From: Promicromonospora sp. Populi
GTDB lineage: Bacteria; Actinomycetota; Actinomycetes; Actinomycetales; Cellulomonadaceae
DNA length: 64,000 nt
Reading direction: 5' to 3'
Assembly (NCBI RefSeq): GCF_041081105.1
Contig: NZ_CP163528.1
Span: 248,001 to 312,000 of the forward strand
Shown: positions 1 to 9,805 of the stretch, in pieces
Layout of the letters: each line of letters begins with the position of its first letter
Position numbering within the stretch: position 1 is the first letter of the stretch
The notes under the pieces: generated by a model
What the model saw: the letters and a program-made list of their open reading frames with translations, nothing else
Databases searched by the model: none
Told to the model about the DNA's origin: nothing
Program-made: the position numbers and the translations under genes

Positions 1-1437
1 CGATGCCCGCCTCGCCGCCCTCGCGGCCCAGGCCGGAGGACTTCACGCCGCCGAACGGCGCGCTCGCGTCGGACACCAGGCCGCGGTTGATGCCGATCAT
101 CCCGGCCTCGATGTCGTCCATCGCGCGCTGCGCCCGGGCCAGCGACGTCGTGTACGCGTAGGCGGCCAGGCCGAACGGGGTGCCGTTGGCCAGCTCGTAC
201 GCCTCGTCGTCGGACCCGAAGGCCACGATCGGGGCGACCGGACCGAAGATCTCCTCGGTGACGATCCGCGCGTCCCCGCTGATGCCGGTGAGCACCGTGG
301 GCCGGAAGAAGTGGCCCGGGCCGTCGAGCCGGGAGCCGCCGGTGAGGACCTGGGCGCCGTCCGCGACGGCGTCGTCCACCAGGGCGGAGACCTTCTGCAC
401 GGCGGCCTCGTTGATGAGCGGGCCCACGTCGGCGCCCGGCCGGGTGCCGGGTGCGGTCACCTTCGCGCCGACGGCTGTGGCGAGCTTCTCGGCGAAGGTG
501 CGCGCCACGGCGTCGTGCACCAGGAACCGGTTGGCCGCCACGCAGGACTGGCCGGAGTTGCGCAGCTTCGCGACCAGCGCGCCCTGGACTGCCGCGTCGA
601 GGTCGGCGTCCTCGAACACGATGAACGGTGCGTTGCCGCCCAGCTCCATCGAGCTGCGCAGCACGTTCTTGGCGGCGTGGGCCAGCAGCACCTGGCCCAC
701 GCGGGTGGAGCCGGTGAACGAGACCTTGCGCAGGCGGGGATCCTCGAACAGCGGCTCGGTGACGGGGCCTGCGTGCGTGGTGGGGAGCACGTTGACGATG
801 CCCGTCGGCAGCCCGCGCCGCTCGGCCTCGGAGCGGATGATCTCGGCGAGCAGGAGCGTGGTCAGCGGGGTCAGCTCGGACGGCTTGACCACCACCGTGC
901 ACCCGGCGGCCAGCGCCGGGGCGATCTTGCGGGTCGCCATGGCGATGGGAAAGTTCCAGGGCGTGATGAGCAGGGCCGGCCCTACGGCCGGCGACTGACG
1001 TACTGCTTGTTGCCGCCCGACGGCGCCGTGCGCACCAGTCCGTCGGCGCGCACCGCCTGCTCGGCGAACCAGCGCAGGAACTCGGCGCCGTAGACGACCT
1101 CGGCCCGCGCCTCGGCCAGGGGCTTGCCGGCCTCGGCCGTGATGAGTGCGGCGATGTCGTCGGCGCGGGCGACGAGGCGGTCGAAGACGCCACGCAGCAG
1201 CTCGGAGCGTTCCCGCGGCGCCACGGCGCGCCAGGCGGGAGCTGCCGCGTGCGCGGCGTCGAGGGCGCGCACGGCGTCGGCGGGTGTGGCGTCGGAGACG
1301 TCGAAGATGGGCTCGGCGGTCGCCGGGTCGGTGACCTCGAACGTGGCGCCGTCCGCGGCAGGGCCCCAGTGCCCGGCGACCAGGAGGCCGGTGGGCAGGT
1401 GTGCCACGAGTGCTGGGGAGAGCGTCGTCGCCGTCAT
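1..1437 (-). pseudogene. gabD: NAD(P)-dependent succinate-semialdehyde dehydrogenase, frameshifted and cut by window edge
   Basis: This encodes an aldehyde dehydrogenase of the succinate-semialdehyde type, which oxidises succinate semialdehyde to succinate. The N-terminal 151 codons read from ATG at 1437 to GGNKQYVSRRP and then hit TAG at 984-982. The rest of the enzyme continues in another frame as VGPALLITPWNFPIA, including SSMELGGN with the catalytic Glu and NSGQSC with the catalytic Cys, and runs off the left edge about 20 residues before the usual C-terminus. Adding one G before TAGGGCC restores the family sequence RRPVGPALL, so this is a single-base deletion. It may be a real lesion or a sequencing error. 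A GATACT hexamer (1449-1444) six bases before the ATG suggests a leaderless promoter. Confidence 0.85.
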
Positions 1438-1527
1438 AATCCGAGTATCCACAGCCGCGCAAGCCGCTCGGGGGTCTCTCGGGAACCGCGTATCGTCTGG
1501 CCCACGCCCGCGAAACGGAGGATCACC

Positions 1528-1992
1528 ATGACCGTGACTGCCGACCTGTACGACGAGCACGGCGAGGCACTGGCCTCGCTCCCGGTCCAGCTGCGCGACT
1601 TCGGTGGGGTGCGCGCCTTCTCGGGGCCCGTGCGTACCGTGCGCTGCCACGAGGACAACGCCCTGATCAAGGCGCTGACGCAGACGCCGGGCGAGGGTGC
1701 GGTACTCGTGGTGGACGGCGGTGGCTCGCTGCGTACCGCCCTGATGGGCGACCTCATCGCCGCCGCCGCCGTCGAGAACGGCTGGGCCGGCGCGATCATC
1801 TACGGGGCGATCCGCGACTCGGTGGCGATCGGCGGGCTGCAGCTCGGCGTGAAGGCGCTGGGCACCAACCCGCGCAAGTCGGCGAAGGCGGGCACGGGCG
1901 TGGTGGACGAGCCGGTCGAGATCGGCGGCGTTGTGTTCCGCCCCGGAGCCACGGTGTACGCCGACGAGGACGGTGTGCTGGTCGAGCGATGA
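1528..1992 (+). CDS. rraA: RraA family protein (RNase E regulator / HMG aldolase fold)
   Basis: A 154-residue protein of the RraA family. In E. coli RraA binds and inhibits RNase E, while related proteins are class II 4-hydroxy-4-methyl-2-oxoglutarate aldolases. Visible family features are LRDFGGVRAFSGPVRTV near the N-terminus, VDGGGSLRTALMGD in the middle and GWAGAIIYGAIRDS followed by LGVKALGTNPRKSAK. The start was set at ATG 1528 because GGAGG lies seven bases upstream; the open frame continues further 5' but lacks family similarity there. The length matches the family (about 155–160). It lies between the broken dehydrogenase and dapA. Regulator and aldolase roles cannot be separated from sequence. 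Confidence 0.88.
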   Translation: MTVTADLYDEHGEALASLPVQLRDFGGVRAFSGPVRTVRCHEDNALIKALTQTPGEGAVLVVDGGGSLRTALMGDLIAAAAVENGWAGAIIYGAIRDSVAIGGLQLGVKALGTNPRKSAKAGTGVVDEPVEIGGVVFRPGATVYADEDGVLVER

Positions 1993-2055
1993 CCCGCTCG
2001 GCGGGTCGGTGGGCACCAAGACCGCTGACCGGGCGGTAAACGGTACGGTAGAGCC

Positions 2056-3027
2056 ATGGTTCTTCCCACTGATCCCGCGCGCCCGTTCGGCGCGGTCCTG
2101 ACTGCGATGGTCACCCCGATGACGCCCGACGGGGCCGTCGACCTGAAGGCAGCGGTCAAGCTGGCGAAGAAGCTGGTCGACGACGGCAACGACGGCCTCG
2201 TCCTGTCCGGCACCACCGGTGAGTCGCCGGTCACGCACACGCCCGAGAAGGAAGAGCTCGTCGCCGCGGTCGTCGAGGCAGTGGGCCACCGCGCCGCCGT
2301 CGTGGCCAGCGCCGGCTCGAACGACACCGTGCACGCGATCCGCATGGCCGAGCAGGCCGCGGAGGCCGGTGCGGACGGCCTGCTCGTTGTGTCGCCGTAC
2401 TACTCGCGGCCCAGCCAGGAGGGCCTGTTCCAGCACTTCACGGCCGTCGCGGACGCGACCGACCTGCCCGTGATGCTGTACGACGTCCCCGGCCGCACCG
2501 TGGTGCGCATCGCGCCCGAGACCTACCTGCGTCTGGCCGAGCACCCGCGGATCATCGCGAACAAGGACGCCACGGGCGACGTCTACGCCGCCACCAAGCT
2601 GATCCCCGCGACCGGCCTCGCCTGGTACTCCGGCGACGACGGGCTGCTGCTGCCGTTCCTGAGTGTTGGCGGTGCGGGTATTGTGTCTGTGTCGGCCCAC
2701 CTGGTCGGCGCACACTTCGCGGAGACGGTCCGCCGGTTCGACGCCGGCGACATCGCCGGAGCGATCGAGGTCTTCCGCACCACTACTGGCGTCGTCGACG
2801 CGATGAACGGCGCGGGCGCCCAGGCCGTCATGGTCAAGGCGGCGCTCGAGATCCTCGGCGTCACGGACAACCGGTTCCTCCGGCTGCCGAACGTCGCTGC
2901 ATCGGACGACGAGGTGGTCGCCCTGCGCGCGGTACTGGCCGAGGCCGGTCTGCTGCGCGACGACCAGCCCGCACACCAGCCCGAGGTGAGCGTGCTCGCG
3001 GAGGCGAGCACCGCCGTCGGGCTTTGA
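2056..3027 (+). CDS. dapA: 4-hydroxy-tetrahydrodipicolinate synthase
   Basis: DapA condenses pyruvate with aspartate semialdehyde in the first committed step of the diaminopimelate/lysine pathway, in the cytoplasm. The 323-residue TIM-barrel protein shows LSGTTGESPV for pyruvate binding, LYDVPGRT with the proton-relay Tyr142, and IIANKDATGD with the Schiff-base Lys170. The Tyr–Lys spacing of 28 is the same as in E. coli (133/161). TACGGT (2044–2049) sits six bases before the ATG and no Shine-Dalgarno is seen, so the mRNA is probably leaderless. It is followed 34 nt later by RNase J, the usual actinobacterial arrangement. dapF of the same pathway lies at 31.4 kb. Confidence 0.96.
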   Translation: MVLPTDPARPFGAVLTAMVTPMTPDGAVDLKAAVKLAKKLVDDGNDGLVLSGTTGESPVTHTPEKEELVAAVVEAVGHRAAVVASAGSNDTVHAIRMAEQAAEAGADGLLVVSPYYSRPSQEGLFQHFTAVADATDLPVMLYDVPGRTVVRIAPETYLRLAEHPRIIANKDATGDVYAATKLIPATGLAWYSGDDGLLLPFLSVGGAGIVSVSAHLVGAHFAETVRRFDAGDIAGAIEVFRTTTGVVDAMNGAGAQAVMVKAALEILGVTDNRFLRLPNVAASDDEVVALRAVLAEAGLLRDDQPAHQPEVSVLAEASTAVGL

Positions 3028-3061
3028 AACTTTTCTGTTGGAACGAGGCCTTGGAGGCCAC

Positions 3062-4747
3062 GTGAGTCATCCTCACCCTGAACTATCCCTGCCCCCCGCA
3101 CTGCCTGAAGGCGGACTGCGTGTGGTCGCCCTCGGCGGCCTGGGCGAGGTGGGACGCAACATGGCGGTCCTGGAGCATGCCGGAAAGCTGCTCATCATCG
3201 ACTGCGGAGTCCTCTTCCCGGAGGACAACCAGCCCGGCGTGGACCTGATCCTGCCGGACTTCGACTACATCAAGGACCGCCTCGACGACATCGAGGCGGT
3301 AGTGCTGACGCACGGCCACGAGGACCACATCGGTGCCGTGCCGTATCTGCTGCGGCTCCGCAAGGACATCCCGCTGGTCGGCTCGCGCCTGACGCTCGCC
3401 TTCATCGAGGCGAAGCTCAAGGAGCACCGCATCAAGCCCTACACCCTTGAGGTGAAGGAGGGGCAGCGCGAGAAGCTCGGCGTCTTCGACTGCGAGTTCG
3501 TCGCGGTCAACCACTCCATCCCGGACGCGCTCGCCGTGGCCGTCACCACCGCCGCAGGCACCCTGCTGCACACCGGTGACTTCAAGATGGACCAGCTGCC
3601 GCTCGACGGCCGCATCACCGACCTGCGCGCCTTCGCCCGCCTCGGCGAGAAGGGCGTCGACCTCTTCATGGTCGACTCCACCAACGCCGAGGTGCCGGGC
3701 TTCGTGACGCCCGAGGTCGAGATCGGCCCGGTGCTGGACAACGTGTTCGCGCACGCGGACAAGCGGATCATCGTCGCGTCGTTCTCGTCGCACGTGCACC
3801 GCGTGCAGCAGGTGCTGCGCGCCGCGCACGCCCACGGCCGGCGCGTCGCCCTCGTGGGCCGCTCCATGGTGCGCAACATGGGCATCGCCGCCGAGCTCGG
3901 CTACCTCGACGTGCCGCCGGGCGTGCTGATCGACCTGAGGAAGGCCGACTCGCTGCCCGACGACCAGATCGTCTACATGTCCACCGGCTCCCAGGGCGAG
4001 CCGATGGCGGCGCTGTCGCGCATGGCCAACGGCGACCACAAGGTGCAGGTCGAGACCGGCGACACCGTGATCCTGGCCTCGTCCCTCATCCCGGGCAACG
4101 AGAACGCCGTGTTCCGCATCATCAACGGCCTCACCCGCCTCGGCGCACGCGTCGTGCACGGCGGCAACGCCAAGGTGCACGTCTCCGGGCACGCCTCGGC
4201 CGGCGAGCTCATGTACTGCTACAACATCCTCAAGCCCAAGAACGTCATGCCGGTGCACGGCGAGGTGCGCCACCTCGTCGCCAACGGGGCTCTCGCGGTC
4301 CGGACCGGCGTGCCGGCCGACCGCGTGGTGCTCGCCGAGGACGGCGTGGTCGTGGACCTCGTGGACGGCAAGGCCTCAGTGGTCGGCGCCGTGCCCTGCG
4401 GGTACGTGTACGTCGACGGCTCGTCGGTCGGCGAGATCACCGACGCCGAGCTCAAGGACCGCGTGGTCCTGGGCCAGGAGGGCTTCGTGTCCGTCTTTGC
4501 GGTGATCGACACCGCCACGGGCAAGGTGCTCGCACCGCCGCAGGTGCTGGCCCGCGGTATGGCCGAGGATGCCTCGGTGTTCGACAAGGTGATGCCGGAG
4601 GTCACCGCGGCGCTCGAGAGCGCGATCGCGGGCGGGGCCACGGACACGCACCAGCTCCAGCAGATCATGCGCCGCACCATCGGGCGCTACGTGGCGACGC
4701 GGCTGCGCCGCAAGCCGATGATCGTCCCGGTCGTCGTCGAGGCGTGA
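3062..4747 (+). CDS. rnj: Ribonuclease J
   Basis: RNase J is a zinc-dependent metallo-beta-lactamase/beta-CASP nuclease with endo- and 5' exonuclease activity in mRNA decay and rRNA maturation. The metal motif LTHGHEDHIGAV (H84, H86, D88, H89) is intact. HTGDFKMDQ, the beta-CASP region with GRSMVRNM and STGSQGEPMAA, and the C-terminal MPVHGEVRHL are also present. The start was placed at GTG 3062 (VSHPHPELSLPPALP), preceded by GGAGG at 3053–3057. An in-frame TTG at 3038 would add eight residues but lacks a ribosome site. The result is 561 residues, normal for the family. The gene directly follows dapA, as in Mycobacterium. Confidence 0.95.
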   Translation: MSHPHPELSLPPALPEGGLRVVALGGLGEVGRNMAVLEHAGKLLIIDCGVLFPEDNQPGVDLILPDFDYIKDRLDDIEAVVLTHGHEDHIGAVPYLLRLRKDIPLVGSRLTLAFIEAKLKEHRIKPYTLEVKEGQREKLGVFDCEFVAVNHSIPDALAVAVTTAAGTLLHTGDFKMDQLPLDGRITDLRAFARLGEKGVDLFMVDSTNAEVPGFVTPEVEIGPVLDNVFAHADKRIIVASFSSHVHRVQQVLRAAHAHGRRVALVGRSMVRNMGIAAELGYLDVPPGVLIDLRKADSLPDDQIVYMSTGSQGEPMAALSRMANGDHKVQVETGDTVILASSLIPGNENAVFRIINGLTRLGARVVHGGNAKVHVSGHASAGELMYCYNILKPKNVMPVHGEVRHLVANGALAVRTGVPADRVVLAEDGVVVDLVDGKASVVGAVPCGYVYVDGSSVGEITDAELKDRVVLGQEGFVSVFAVIDTATGKVLAPPQVLARGMAEDASVFDKVMPEVTAALESAIAGGATDTHQLQQIMRRTIGRYVATRLRRKPMIVPVVVEA

Positions 4748-4806
4748 CCCGGAGCGCAGCGACCCGAGAGGTCGAGGCGTAGGGACAGCGGGAGAGCATT
4801 ACTCCC

Positions 4807-4857
4807 CGGGCGGGGTAACGCTGAGGTAGCACTGCTCCCTCAGCGTTACCCCGCCCG
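4807..4857. terminator. Perfect 20-bp inverted repeat downstream of rnj
   Basis: Arms 4807–4826 and 4838–4857 are perfect reverse complements separated by 11 nt. The repeat starts 60 nt after the rnj stop codon. It is GC-rich but contains a GGTAACGCTGAGG core and is not followed by a T-run. It most likely forms a terminator or 3'-end-protecting hairpin for the dapA–rnj transcript. Confidence 0.7.
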
Positions 4858-4993
4858 TTGTCATGCCTCGGGAGCGTCCCCAGGAAAGTGCCGTCCGTGT
4901 ACGAGCCGTGAGAGTCGCGGGGTTCACCCGTGGCTGGTGGTTGCCGGGAATTGCAGGGTGAGTACGGTAGCGGGAACACACCGGAGGCAGTTG

Positions 4994-5764
4994 ATGTCCG
5001 ATCCGCGCAGTCCCCGCCAGAACGGCGGTTTGCCCTGGGGGAGTCCCGACCCGCAACCAGGCCCTGAGCCGTACCCGGAGCCGCTGGGTAGCCCGGCGCA
5101 CCCCCAGTCCCCGTACGCCTCGTCGCCCGACGCCGAGCACCCCGCGCGGCCGGAGCGCGCCCACGCGCGCCAGCGCCGCCGTCGGCCCGGTACGCCGCTG
5201 CCCGAACCCCCGGCCGGGCTGGGCGTCGGGGTAGTCGTGGCCGCGGGCTGCCTGCTCTTCGTCGAGCTGGCTGAGCTCGCGATCCTGCTCGTCACCGGGA
5301 CCGAGCGCGAGGCCGGCGGGTTCGGCCTGGGCGCCGGGTTCGACTTCAACGGCGGCATCGCGACCGCGGTGTTCGCGCTCGGGGCCTATCTGGCCACCTG
5401 CGCCTGGCTCCACGCCGGCCGCCGGTTCGCCGAGGCGGCGAACCCCAGGGCGCGGTTCGCGCGCGGGCGGGCCTGGATCTGGCTTGGCTGGTGGGTGCCG
5501 GTGGTCTCCCTCTGGTTCCCCTACCAGGTGGTCCGGGACATCCGCGACGCGGTGGTGCCCGACGGCGCGCGCCGCGTCAGCCTCAGCCTGTGGTGGCCGT
5601 TCTGGCTCCTGGCGAGCTTGCGCCTCTACTCGCTGAGCCCTGGTCCGGGTGAGCTGATCGTCCGCGCTGTCGCGGCGGCGGCGCTGGTCGTCGCGTTCGT
5701 CCACTGGATCCGGATCGTCCGGGAGATCACGCGGGCCCAGGAGAAGCTGGCCGGACTCGGCTGA
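4994..5764 (+). CDS. DUF4328 domain membrane protein
   Basis: A 256-residue membrane protein. Residues 1–75 are a Pro/Gly-rich hydrophilic leader ending in a basic stretch (ARQRRRRPG). Hydrophobic segments follow at VVVAAGCLLFVELAELAILLV, a second around TAVFALGAYLATCAWLHAG, and two more near the C-terminus. The signature RFARGRAWIWLGWWVPVVS followed by LWFPYQVVRDI is characteristic of DUF4328. ATG 4994 was chosen because GGAGG sits at 4983–4987; an upstream GTG-type start is possible. The function of DUF4328 is unknown. It stands alone between rnj and a divergent TetR pair. Confidence 0.8.
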   Translation: MSDPRSPRQNGGLPWGSPDPQPGPEPYPEPLGSPAHPQSPYASSPDAEHPARPERAHARQRRRRPGTPLPEPPAGLGVGVVVAAGCLLFVELAELAILLVTGTEREAGGFGLGAGFDFNGGIATAVFALGAYLATCAWLHAGRRFAEAANPRARFARGRAWIWLGWWVPVVSLWFPYQVVRDIRDAVVPDGARRVSLSLWWPFWLLASLRLYSLSPGPGELIVRAVAAAALVVAFVHWIRIVREITRAQEKLAGLG

Positions 5765-5795
5765 TCCCGGCGGGACGCCGCCAGGGGTCAGTGGG

Positions 5796-6383
5796 TCAGC
5801 GAGCCAGGAGCGCGGCGCCCACCGCACCCGCGGCCCGGTCGAACGCCGCCTCCCGCCCGTCGGCGTCGCCGGGCAGGAGGCCTGCGAGCTCGAGCGACAC
5901 GAGCCCGTGCACCAGACCCCACAGCCCGACGGCGACGTCCAGCACGTGCGCGGCCGGCACGCCGTCGAGCACCCGGGCTACCGCGTCGTGCAGCACCCGG
6001 AACGTGGCGCGGTTGACCGCGGACGCCGGGTCGCTGCCGGCGGGCGCCACGCCGCGGTAGAACATGACGCGGTAGAAGTGCGGGTCGGCCAGGGCGAATC
6101 TCCGGTAGGCGCCGCTGAGGGCACGCAGGTCCGCCGCCGGTTCGTCGCTCTGCCCGACGGCGGCGAGGTGGTCCGCGAACCGCCGGAAGCCCTCGTCGCT
6201 CACCGCCTCGACCAGCGCCTCGCGCGAGCCGAACAGCGCGTAGACCGCGGACGCGCTCGTCCCGGCCTCGGCGGCGACCTTGCGCACGGTGACGGCGGCC
6301 TCGCCGTCGGACGAGATGAGCCGGGACGCGACCTCGAAGAGCCGGGTGCGCAGGGCGTCGTCGTGCAGTCTCGGTCGAGCCAT
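5796..6383 (-). CDS. TetR/AcrR family transcriptional regulator
   Basis: A 195-residue regulator with an N-terminal helix-turn-helix (VTVRKVAAEAGTSASAVYALFGSR) and a C-terminal ligand domain (LADPHFYRVMFYRG) like the WHG/TetR_C_33 type. It is divergent from the small membrane gene at 6466. The 82-nt gap contains an almost perfect palindrome (6417–6438) that is the likely operator for both genes. TAGACT (6395–6390) lies six bases before the ATG with no Shine-Dalgarno, so its own mRNA is probably leaderless. The ligand cannot be predicted. Confidence 0.88.
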   Translation of the reverse strand: MARPRLHDDALRTRLFEVASRLISSDGEAAVTVRKVAAEAGTSASAVYALFGSREALVEAVSDEGFRRFADHLAAVGQSDEPAADLRALSGAYRRFALADPHFYRVMFYRGVAPAGSDPASAVNRATFRVLHDAVARVLDGVPAAHVLDVAVGLWGLVHGLVSLELAGLLPGDADGREAAFDRAAGAVGAALLAR

Positions 6384-6400
6384 GGGGTGAGTCTAAAGCC

Positions 6401-6438
6401 TTGACGGGAGTTTGCGAACGCTGTTTGATAACAGTGTT
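6401..6438 (+). promoter_or_regulatory. Promoter with overlapping TetR-type operator
   Basis: A -35 TTGACG (6401–6406) is followed after 17 nt by a -10 TTTGAT (6424–6429) directed at the membrane-protein gene. The palindrome AACGCTGTT-N4-AACAGTGTT (6417–6425 and 6430–6438, one mismatch) covers the -10 box. This placement predicts repression by the divergent TetR protein through blocking RNA polymerase. Confidence 0.7.
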
Positions 6439-6465
6439 ACAAAACAACCCCCCAAGGAGGACGTC

Positions 6466-6876
6466 GTGCTCGAGCTCTCGGACCCGGCCCGCATCACCGC
6501 GGGCATAGTGCTGCTGACCATCGTCGGCATCGAGTCGGGCGGGTTCTTCCTGCTCAAGGTCTTCGGTGGCAAGGTCGCGACGACCGACCTGCAGAAGAGC
6601 TTCTACCGCGCCGGCCATGCCCACGCGGGCGTGCTGGTGATCCTCGGCCTGCTCTGCGTGCTGCTGGCAGAGGCCACGAGCCTGACCGGGTTCCCGCGCT
6701 GGCTCGCCGCCACCGGCGTGCTGTACGCGGCGATCCTCATGCCGGCGGGGTTCTTCTTCTCCGCGATGGGGGAGGGGCGCACCACCCCGAACCGCGCGGT
6801 GGTGCTGCTCCCGATCGGCGCGGCGGCCCTGGCCGTGGGCGTGGTGACGCTGGCGATCGGGCTGCTCCTGAGCTGA
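6466..6876 (+). CDS. Small four-helix integral membrane protein
   Basis: A 136-residue protein with about four hydrophobic segments, starting [21 protein letters not shown] and ending [16 protein letters not shown], and a conserved-looking [18 protein letters not shown] that places two His in the membrane. GTG 6466 was chosen because AAGGAGG (6454–6460) lies five bases upstream. The protein resembles a widespread actinobacterial family of unknown function. It is controlled by the operator shared with the divergent TetR gene, so it is probably an inducible membrane function such as a stress or efflux accessory. That role is inference. Confidence 0.72.
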   Translation: MLELSDPARITAGIVLLTIVGIESGGFFLLKVFGGKVATTDLQKSFYRAGHAHAGVLVILGLLCVLLAEATSLTGFPRWLAATGVLYAAILMPAGFFFSAMGEGRTTPNRAVVLLPIGAAALAVGVVTLAIGLLLS

Positions 6877-6979
6877 GCCCGAAGCGGAACCGCAGGCTCA
6901 GGTCATACCGATGGAGCCTGAGGACACACCGCGAGGGGTCCTGGGCCGGGCCGTCGGCGGCGGATACGGTTGCGACATC

Positions 6980-9796
6980 ATGGCGACCCGCACGTCGGCC
7001 CGGCGAGGTTCCGGGAAGGGATCCGGGCAGGGCGCGAAGAGCGCCAAGCCCAAGGCTGCCGCGTCGAAACGATCGACGCAGCGTCGCGGGGCTGCCCGCC
7101 CGGCGAGGCAGGCGGCGTCCGTACCGGGGCGTCCGCCGTGGCCGGTCCGGGCGATCCGCGGCCTGTGGATGGGCATGGCGCACGCCGTCGGCGGCGCCAC
7201 CCGTGCCGCAGGCCCGCGGACGGCGACCGACCCGACCGGCGGGGGCGCGCCGAACGCGGAACAGCAGGGAGGGCACGAACTGGAACCGGACCACCGGCGC
7301 GACGGCGTCGGCTTCGCACTGCTCGCCGTGGCGGTCATCGTCGCCGCACGCGAGTGGTGGGGCATCGACGGCGCCTTCGGCGACGGTGTGCACGCCGTGG
7401 TCGCGGGCACGTTCGGCATCGCGGGAGTCGCGCTGCCGGTGCTGCTGATCTGGCTCGCCTTCCGCGTCATGCGCCATCCCGAGCGGGCCCAGCAGAACGG
7501 CCGGGTGGCCATCGGGCTCAGCTTCCTGGTGGTCGCCACCTGCTCGCTGGTGCACATCAGCGCCGACCTGCCCTCGCCGGCCAACGGCTTCACCCCCGTG
7601 CAGAACGCCGGTGGCGTGATCGGGTTCCTCTTCGCGACCCCGGTGGTCACCGGCCTGACGCAGTGGTTCGCGATCCCGCTGTACGTCCTGGCGGCGTTCT
7701 TCGGCATCCTGATCGTCACGGCGACGCCGGTGCACCGGATCCCCGCGCGGCTGCGCGGCCTGTACGACCGGCTGACCGGCAACCACCGCGCGGCCGACGC
7801 CGTAGGCGAGGACGGGCTCGCCCTGGCCGACGGCGTCTCGGCGCACGACGGAACCTCCGGGCCGGCCAAGCGCAAGCGCCGGACCAAGCAGGAGATCGCC
7901 GCCGAGAAGGAGCGCCTGGCCGGGTTCGTGGGCGACGAGGCCTTCGAGAAGGCCGCCGAGATCGAGGCCGCCGAGCGTGCCGCCAAGGCCGGCAAGCTCA
8001 CCACGCAACGCATCCCGACCAACGAGTCCGCCGGCAAGGTCACGGGCGCCCCCGCCATCGGCCCCGGGGTCCTCGGACCCGACGGCGAGCGGGCGACGTC
8101 GGGCACCAAGGCTGACGGGCCCAGGCCGCCGAAGGCGGGCGAACCCATGCCGCGGGGTGTGCAGCCCATGCTGGAAGGCGACACCGTCTACCTGCTGCCT
8201 GACGAGGACCTGCTGGTCGCTGGGCCGCCGCACAAGGCGCGGTCCGCCGCGAACGACCGGGTGGTCGAGTCGCTGACCGGCGTGTTCGAGCAGTTCGGCG
8301 TCGACGCCAAGGTCACCGGCTTCAGCCGTGGCCCGACGGTGACCCGGTACGAGGTCGAGGTGGGCGCCAAGACCAAGGTCGAGCGGATCACGTCGCTGTC
8401 CAACAACATCGCCTATGCGGTGGCGAGCGCCGACGTGCGGATCCTGTCGCCCATCCCGGGCAAGTCCGCGATCGGCATCGAGATCCCCAACTCGGACCGC
8501 GAGACCGTCGTGCTGGGCGACGTGCTGCGCTCGGGCGCCGCGCGGCGCACCGAGCACGCCATGGTGATGGGCGTCGGCAAGGACGTCGAGGGCGGCTACG
8601 TCGTCGCGAACCTCGCGAAGATGCCACACATCCTCGTGGCCGGTGCCACCGGCGCCGGAAAGTCGAGCTTCATCAACTCGATGATCACCTCGATCCTGAT
8701 GCGGTCCACACCCGAGCAGGTGCGCCTCATCCTGGTTGACCCCAAGCGGGTCGAGCTCACCGTCTACGAGGGCATACCGCACCTCATCACGCCCATCATC
8801 ACCAGCCCCAAGAAGGCCGCGGAGGCCCTCGACTGGGTGGTGCGCGAGATGGACGCGCGGTACGACGACCTGGCGCTGTTCGGCTACAAGCACATCGACG
8901 ACTTCAACGCCGCCGTCCGGGCCGGCAAGGTCAAGCCGCTGCCCGGTTCCGACCGCAAGATCGCGCCCTACCCGTACCTGCTCGTGGTCGTCGACGAGCT
9001 CGCGGACCTCATGATGGTCGCCCCGCGCGACGTCGAGGCCTCGATCCAGCGCATCACCCAGCTCGCGCGCGCCGCAGGCATCCACCTGGTGCTGGCCACG
9101 CAGCGACCGTCGGTCGACGTCGTGACCGGCCTGATCAAGGCGAACGTGCCGTCCCGGCTCGCCTTCGCGACGTCGTCCGTGACCGACTCGCGCGTGGTGC
9201 TCGACCAGCCGGGCGCCGAGAAGCTCATCGGCCAGGGCGACGCGCTGTTCCTGCCCATGGGTGCGGCCAAGCCGATCCGGGTGCAGGGTGCCTGGGTCAC
9301 CGAGTCTGAGGTGCACCAGGTCGTCGAGCACGTCAAGAGCCAGCTCAAGCCCGTGTACCGCGAGGACGTCGCCGCGCCCGCCGCGGCCAAGAAGCAGGTC
9401 GACGAGGACATCGGCGACGACCTCGACCTGCTGCTGCAGGCCACCGAGCTTGTGGTCACCACCCAGTTCGGCTCCACCTCCATGCTGCAGCGCAAGCTCC
9501 GCGTGGGCTTCGCAAAGGCGGGGCGGCTCATGGACCTGCTGGAGTCGCGGGAGATCGTGGGGCCCTCAGAGGGCTCCAAGGCACGCGACGTGCTGGTCCT
9601 CGCCGACGAGCTGCCTTCGGCGCTCGCGCTGATCCGCGGGGAGCAGCCGGCGCAGGGTGTCTTCGACCAGGTGACGCCCGACGACGACGGCGACGGCGCC
9701 CGCTACGCCGAGGACGACCAGTACGCCGAGGGGACGGACGGCCACATGCCGCCCGTCGCCACGGACTACCACGACGACGCCGAAGCGGTGCGCTGA
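6980..9796 (+). CDS. ftsK: DNA translocase FtsK/SpoIIIE
   Basis: FtsK is a membrane-anchored hexameric motor that pumps chromosomal DNA through the division septum. From ATG 6980 the protein has 938 residues. It has a basic N-terminal tail, membrane segments within about residues 105–260, a variable charged linker, an alpha/beta motor domain with Walker [10 protein letters not shown] (from residue 555) and Walker [14 protein letters not shown], and a C-terminal gamma winged helix ([28 protein letters not shown]) that reads KOPS. An upstream in-frame ATG at 6911 adds 23 residues without a ribosome site. A TACGGT hexamer at 6965–6970 fits the 6980 start. It lies between rnj and pgsA, as in other actinobacteria. 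Confidence 0.95.
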   Translation: MATRTSARRGSGKGSGQGAKSAKPKAAASKRSTQRRGAARPARQAASVPGRPPWPVRAIRGLWMGMAHAVGGATRAAGPRTATDPTGGGAPNAEQQGGHELEPDHRRDGVGFALLAVAVIVAAREWWGIDGAFGDGVHAVVAGTFGIAGVALPVLLIWLAFRVMRHPERAQQNGRVAIGLSFLVVATCSLVHISADLPSPANGFTPVQNAGGVIGFLFATPVVTGLTQWFAIPLYVLAAFFGILIVTATPVHRIPARLRGLYDRLTGNHRAADAVGEDGLALADGVSAHDGTSGPAKRKRRTKQEIAAEKERLAGFVGDEAFEKAAEIEAAERAAKAGKLTTQRIPTNESAGKVTGAPAIGPGVLGPDGERATSGTKADGPRPPKAGEPMPRGVQPMLEGDTVYLLPDEDLLVAGPPHKARSAANDRVVESLTGVFEQFGVDAKVTGFSRGPTVTRYEVEVGAKTKVERITSLSNNIAYAVASADVRILSPIPGKSAIGIEIPNSDRETVVLGDVLRSGAARRTEHAMVMGVGKDVEGGYVVANLAKMPHILVAGATGAGKSSFINSMITSILMRSTPEQVRLILVDPKRVELTVYEGIPHLITPIITSPKKAAEALDWVVREMDARYDDLALFGYKHIDDFNAAVRAGKVKPLPGSDRKIAPYPYLLVVVDELADLMMVAPRDVEASIQRITQLARAAGIHLVLATQRPSVDVVTGLIKANVPSRLAFATSSVTDSRVVLDQPGAEKLIGQGDALFLPMGAAKPIRVQGAWVTESEVHQVVEHVKSQLKPVYREDVAAPAAAKKQVDEDIGDDLDLLLQATELVVTTQFGSTSMLQRKLRVGFAKAGRLMDLLESREIVGPSEGSKARDVLVLADELPSALALIRGEQPAQGVFDQVTPDDDGDGARYAEDDQYAEGTDGHMPPVATDYHDDAEAVR

Positions 9797-9805
9797 CCGC
9801 TCTCG

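Noticed and set aside
2056-2976. Minus-strand continuation of the dehydrogenase frame upstream of 1437
   Set aside because: The upstream part of the 664-codon frame is antisense to dapA and rraA. The family start is MTATTLSP at 1437.
3083-4273. Long minus-strand open frame opposite rnj
   Set aside because: It is a GC-rich antisense shadow of RNase J with no family similarity and a composition following the third codon positions of the real gene.
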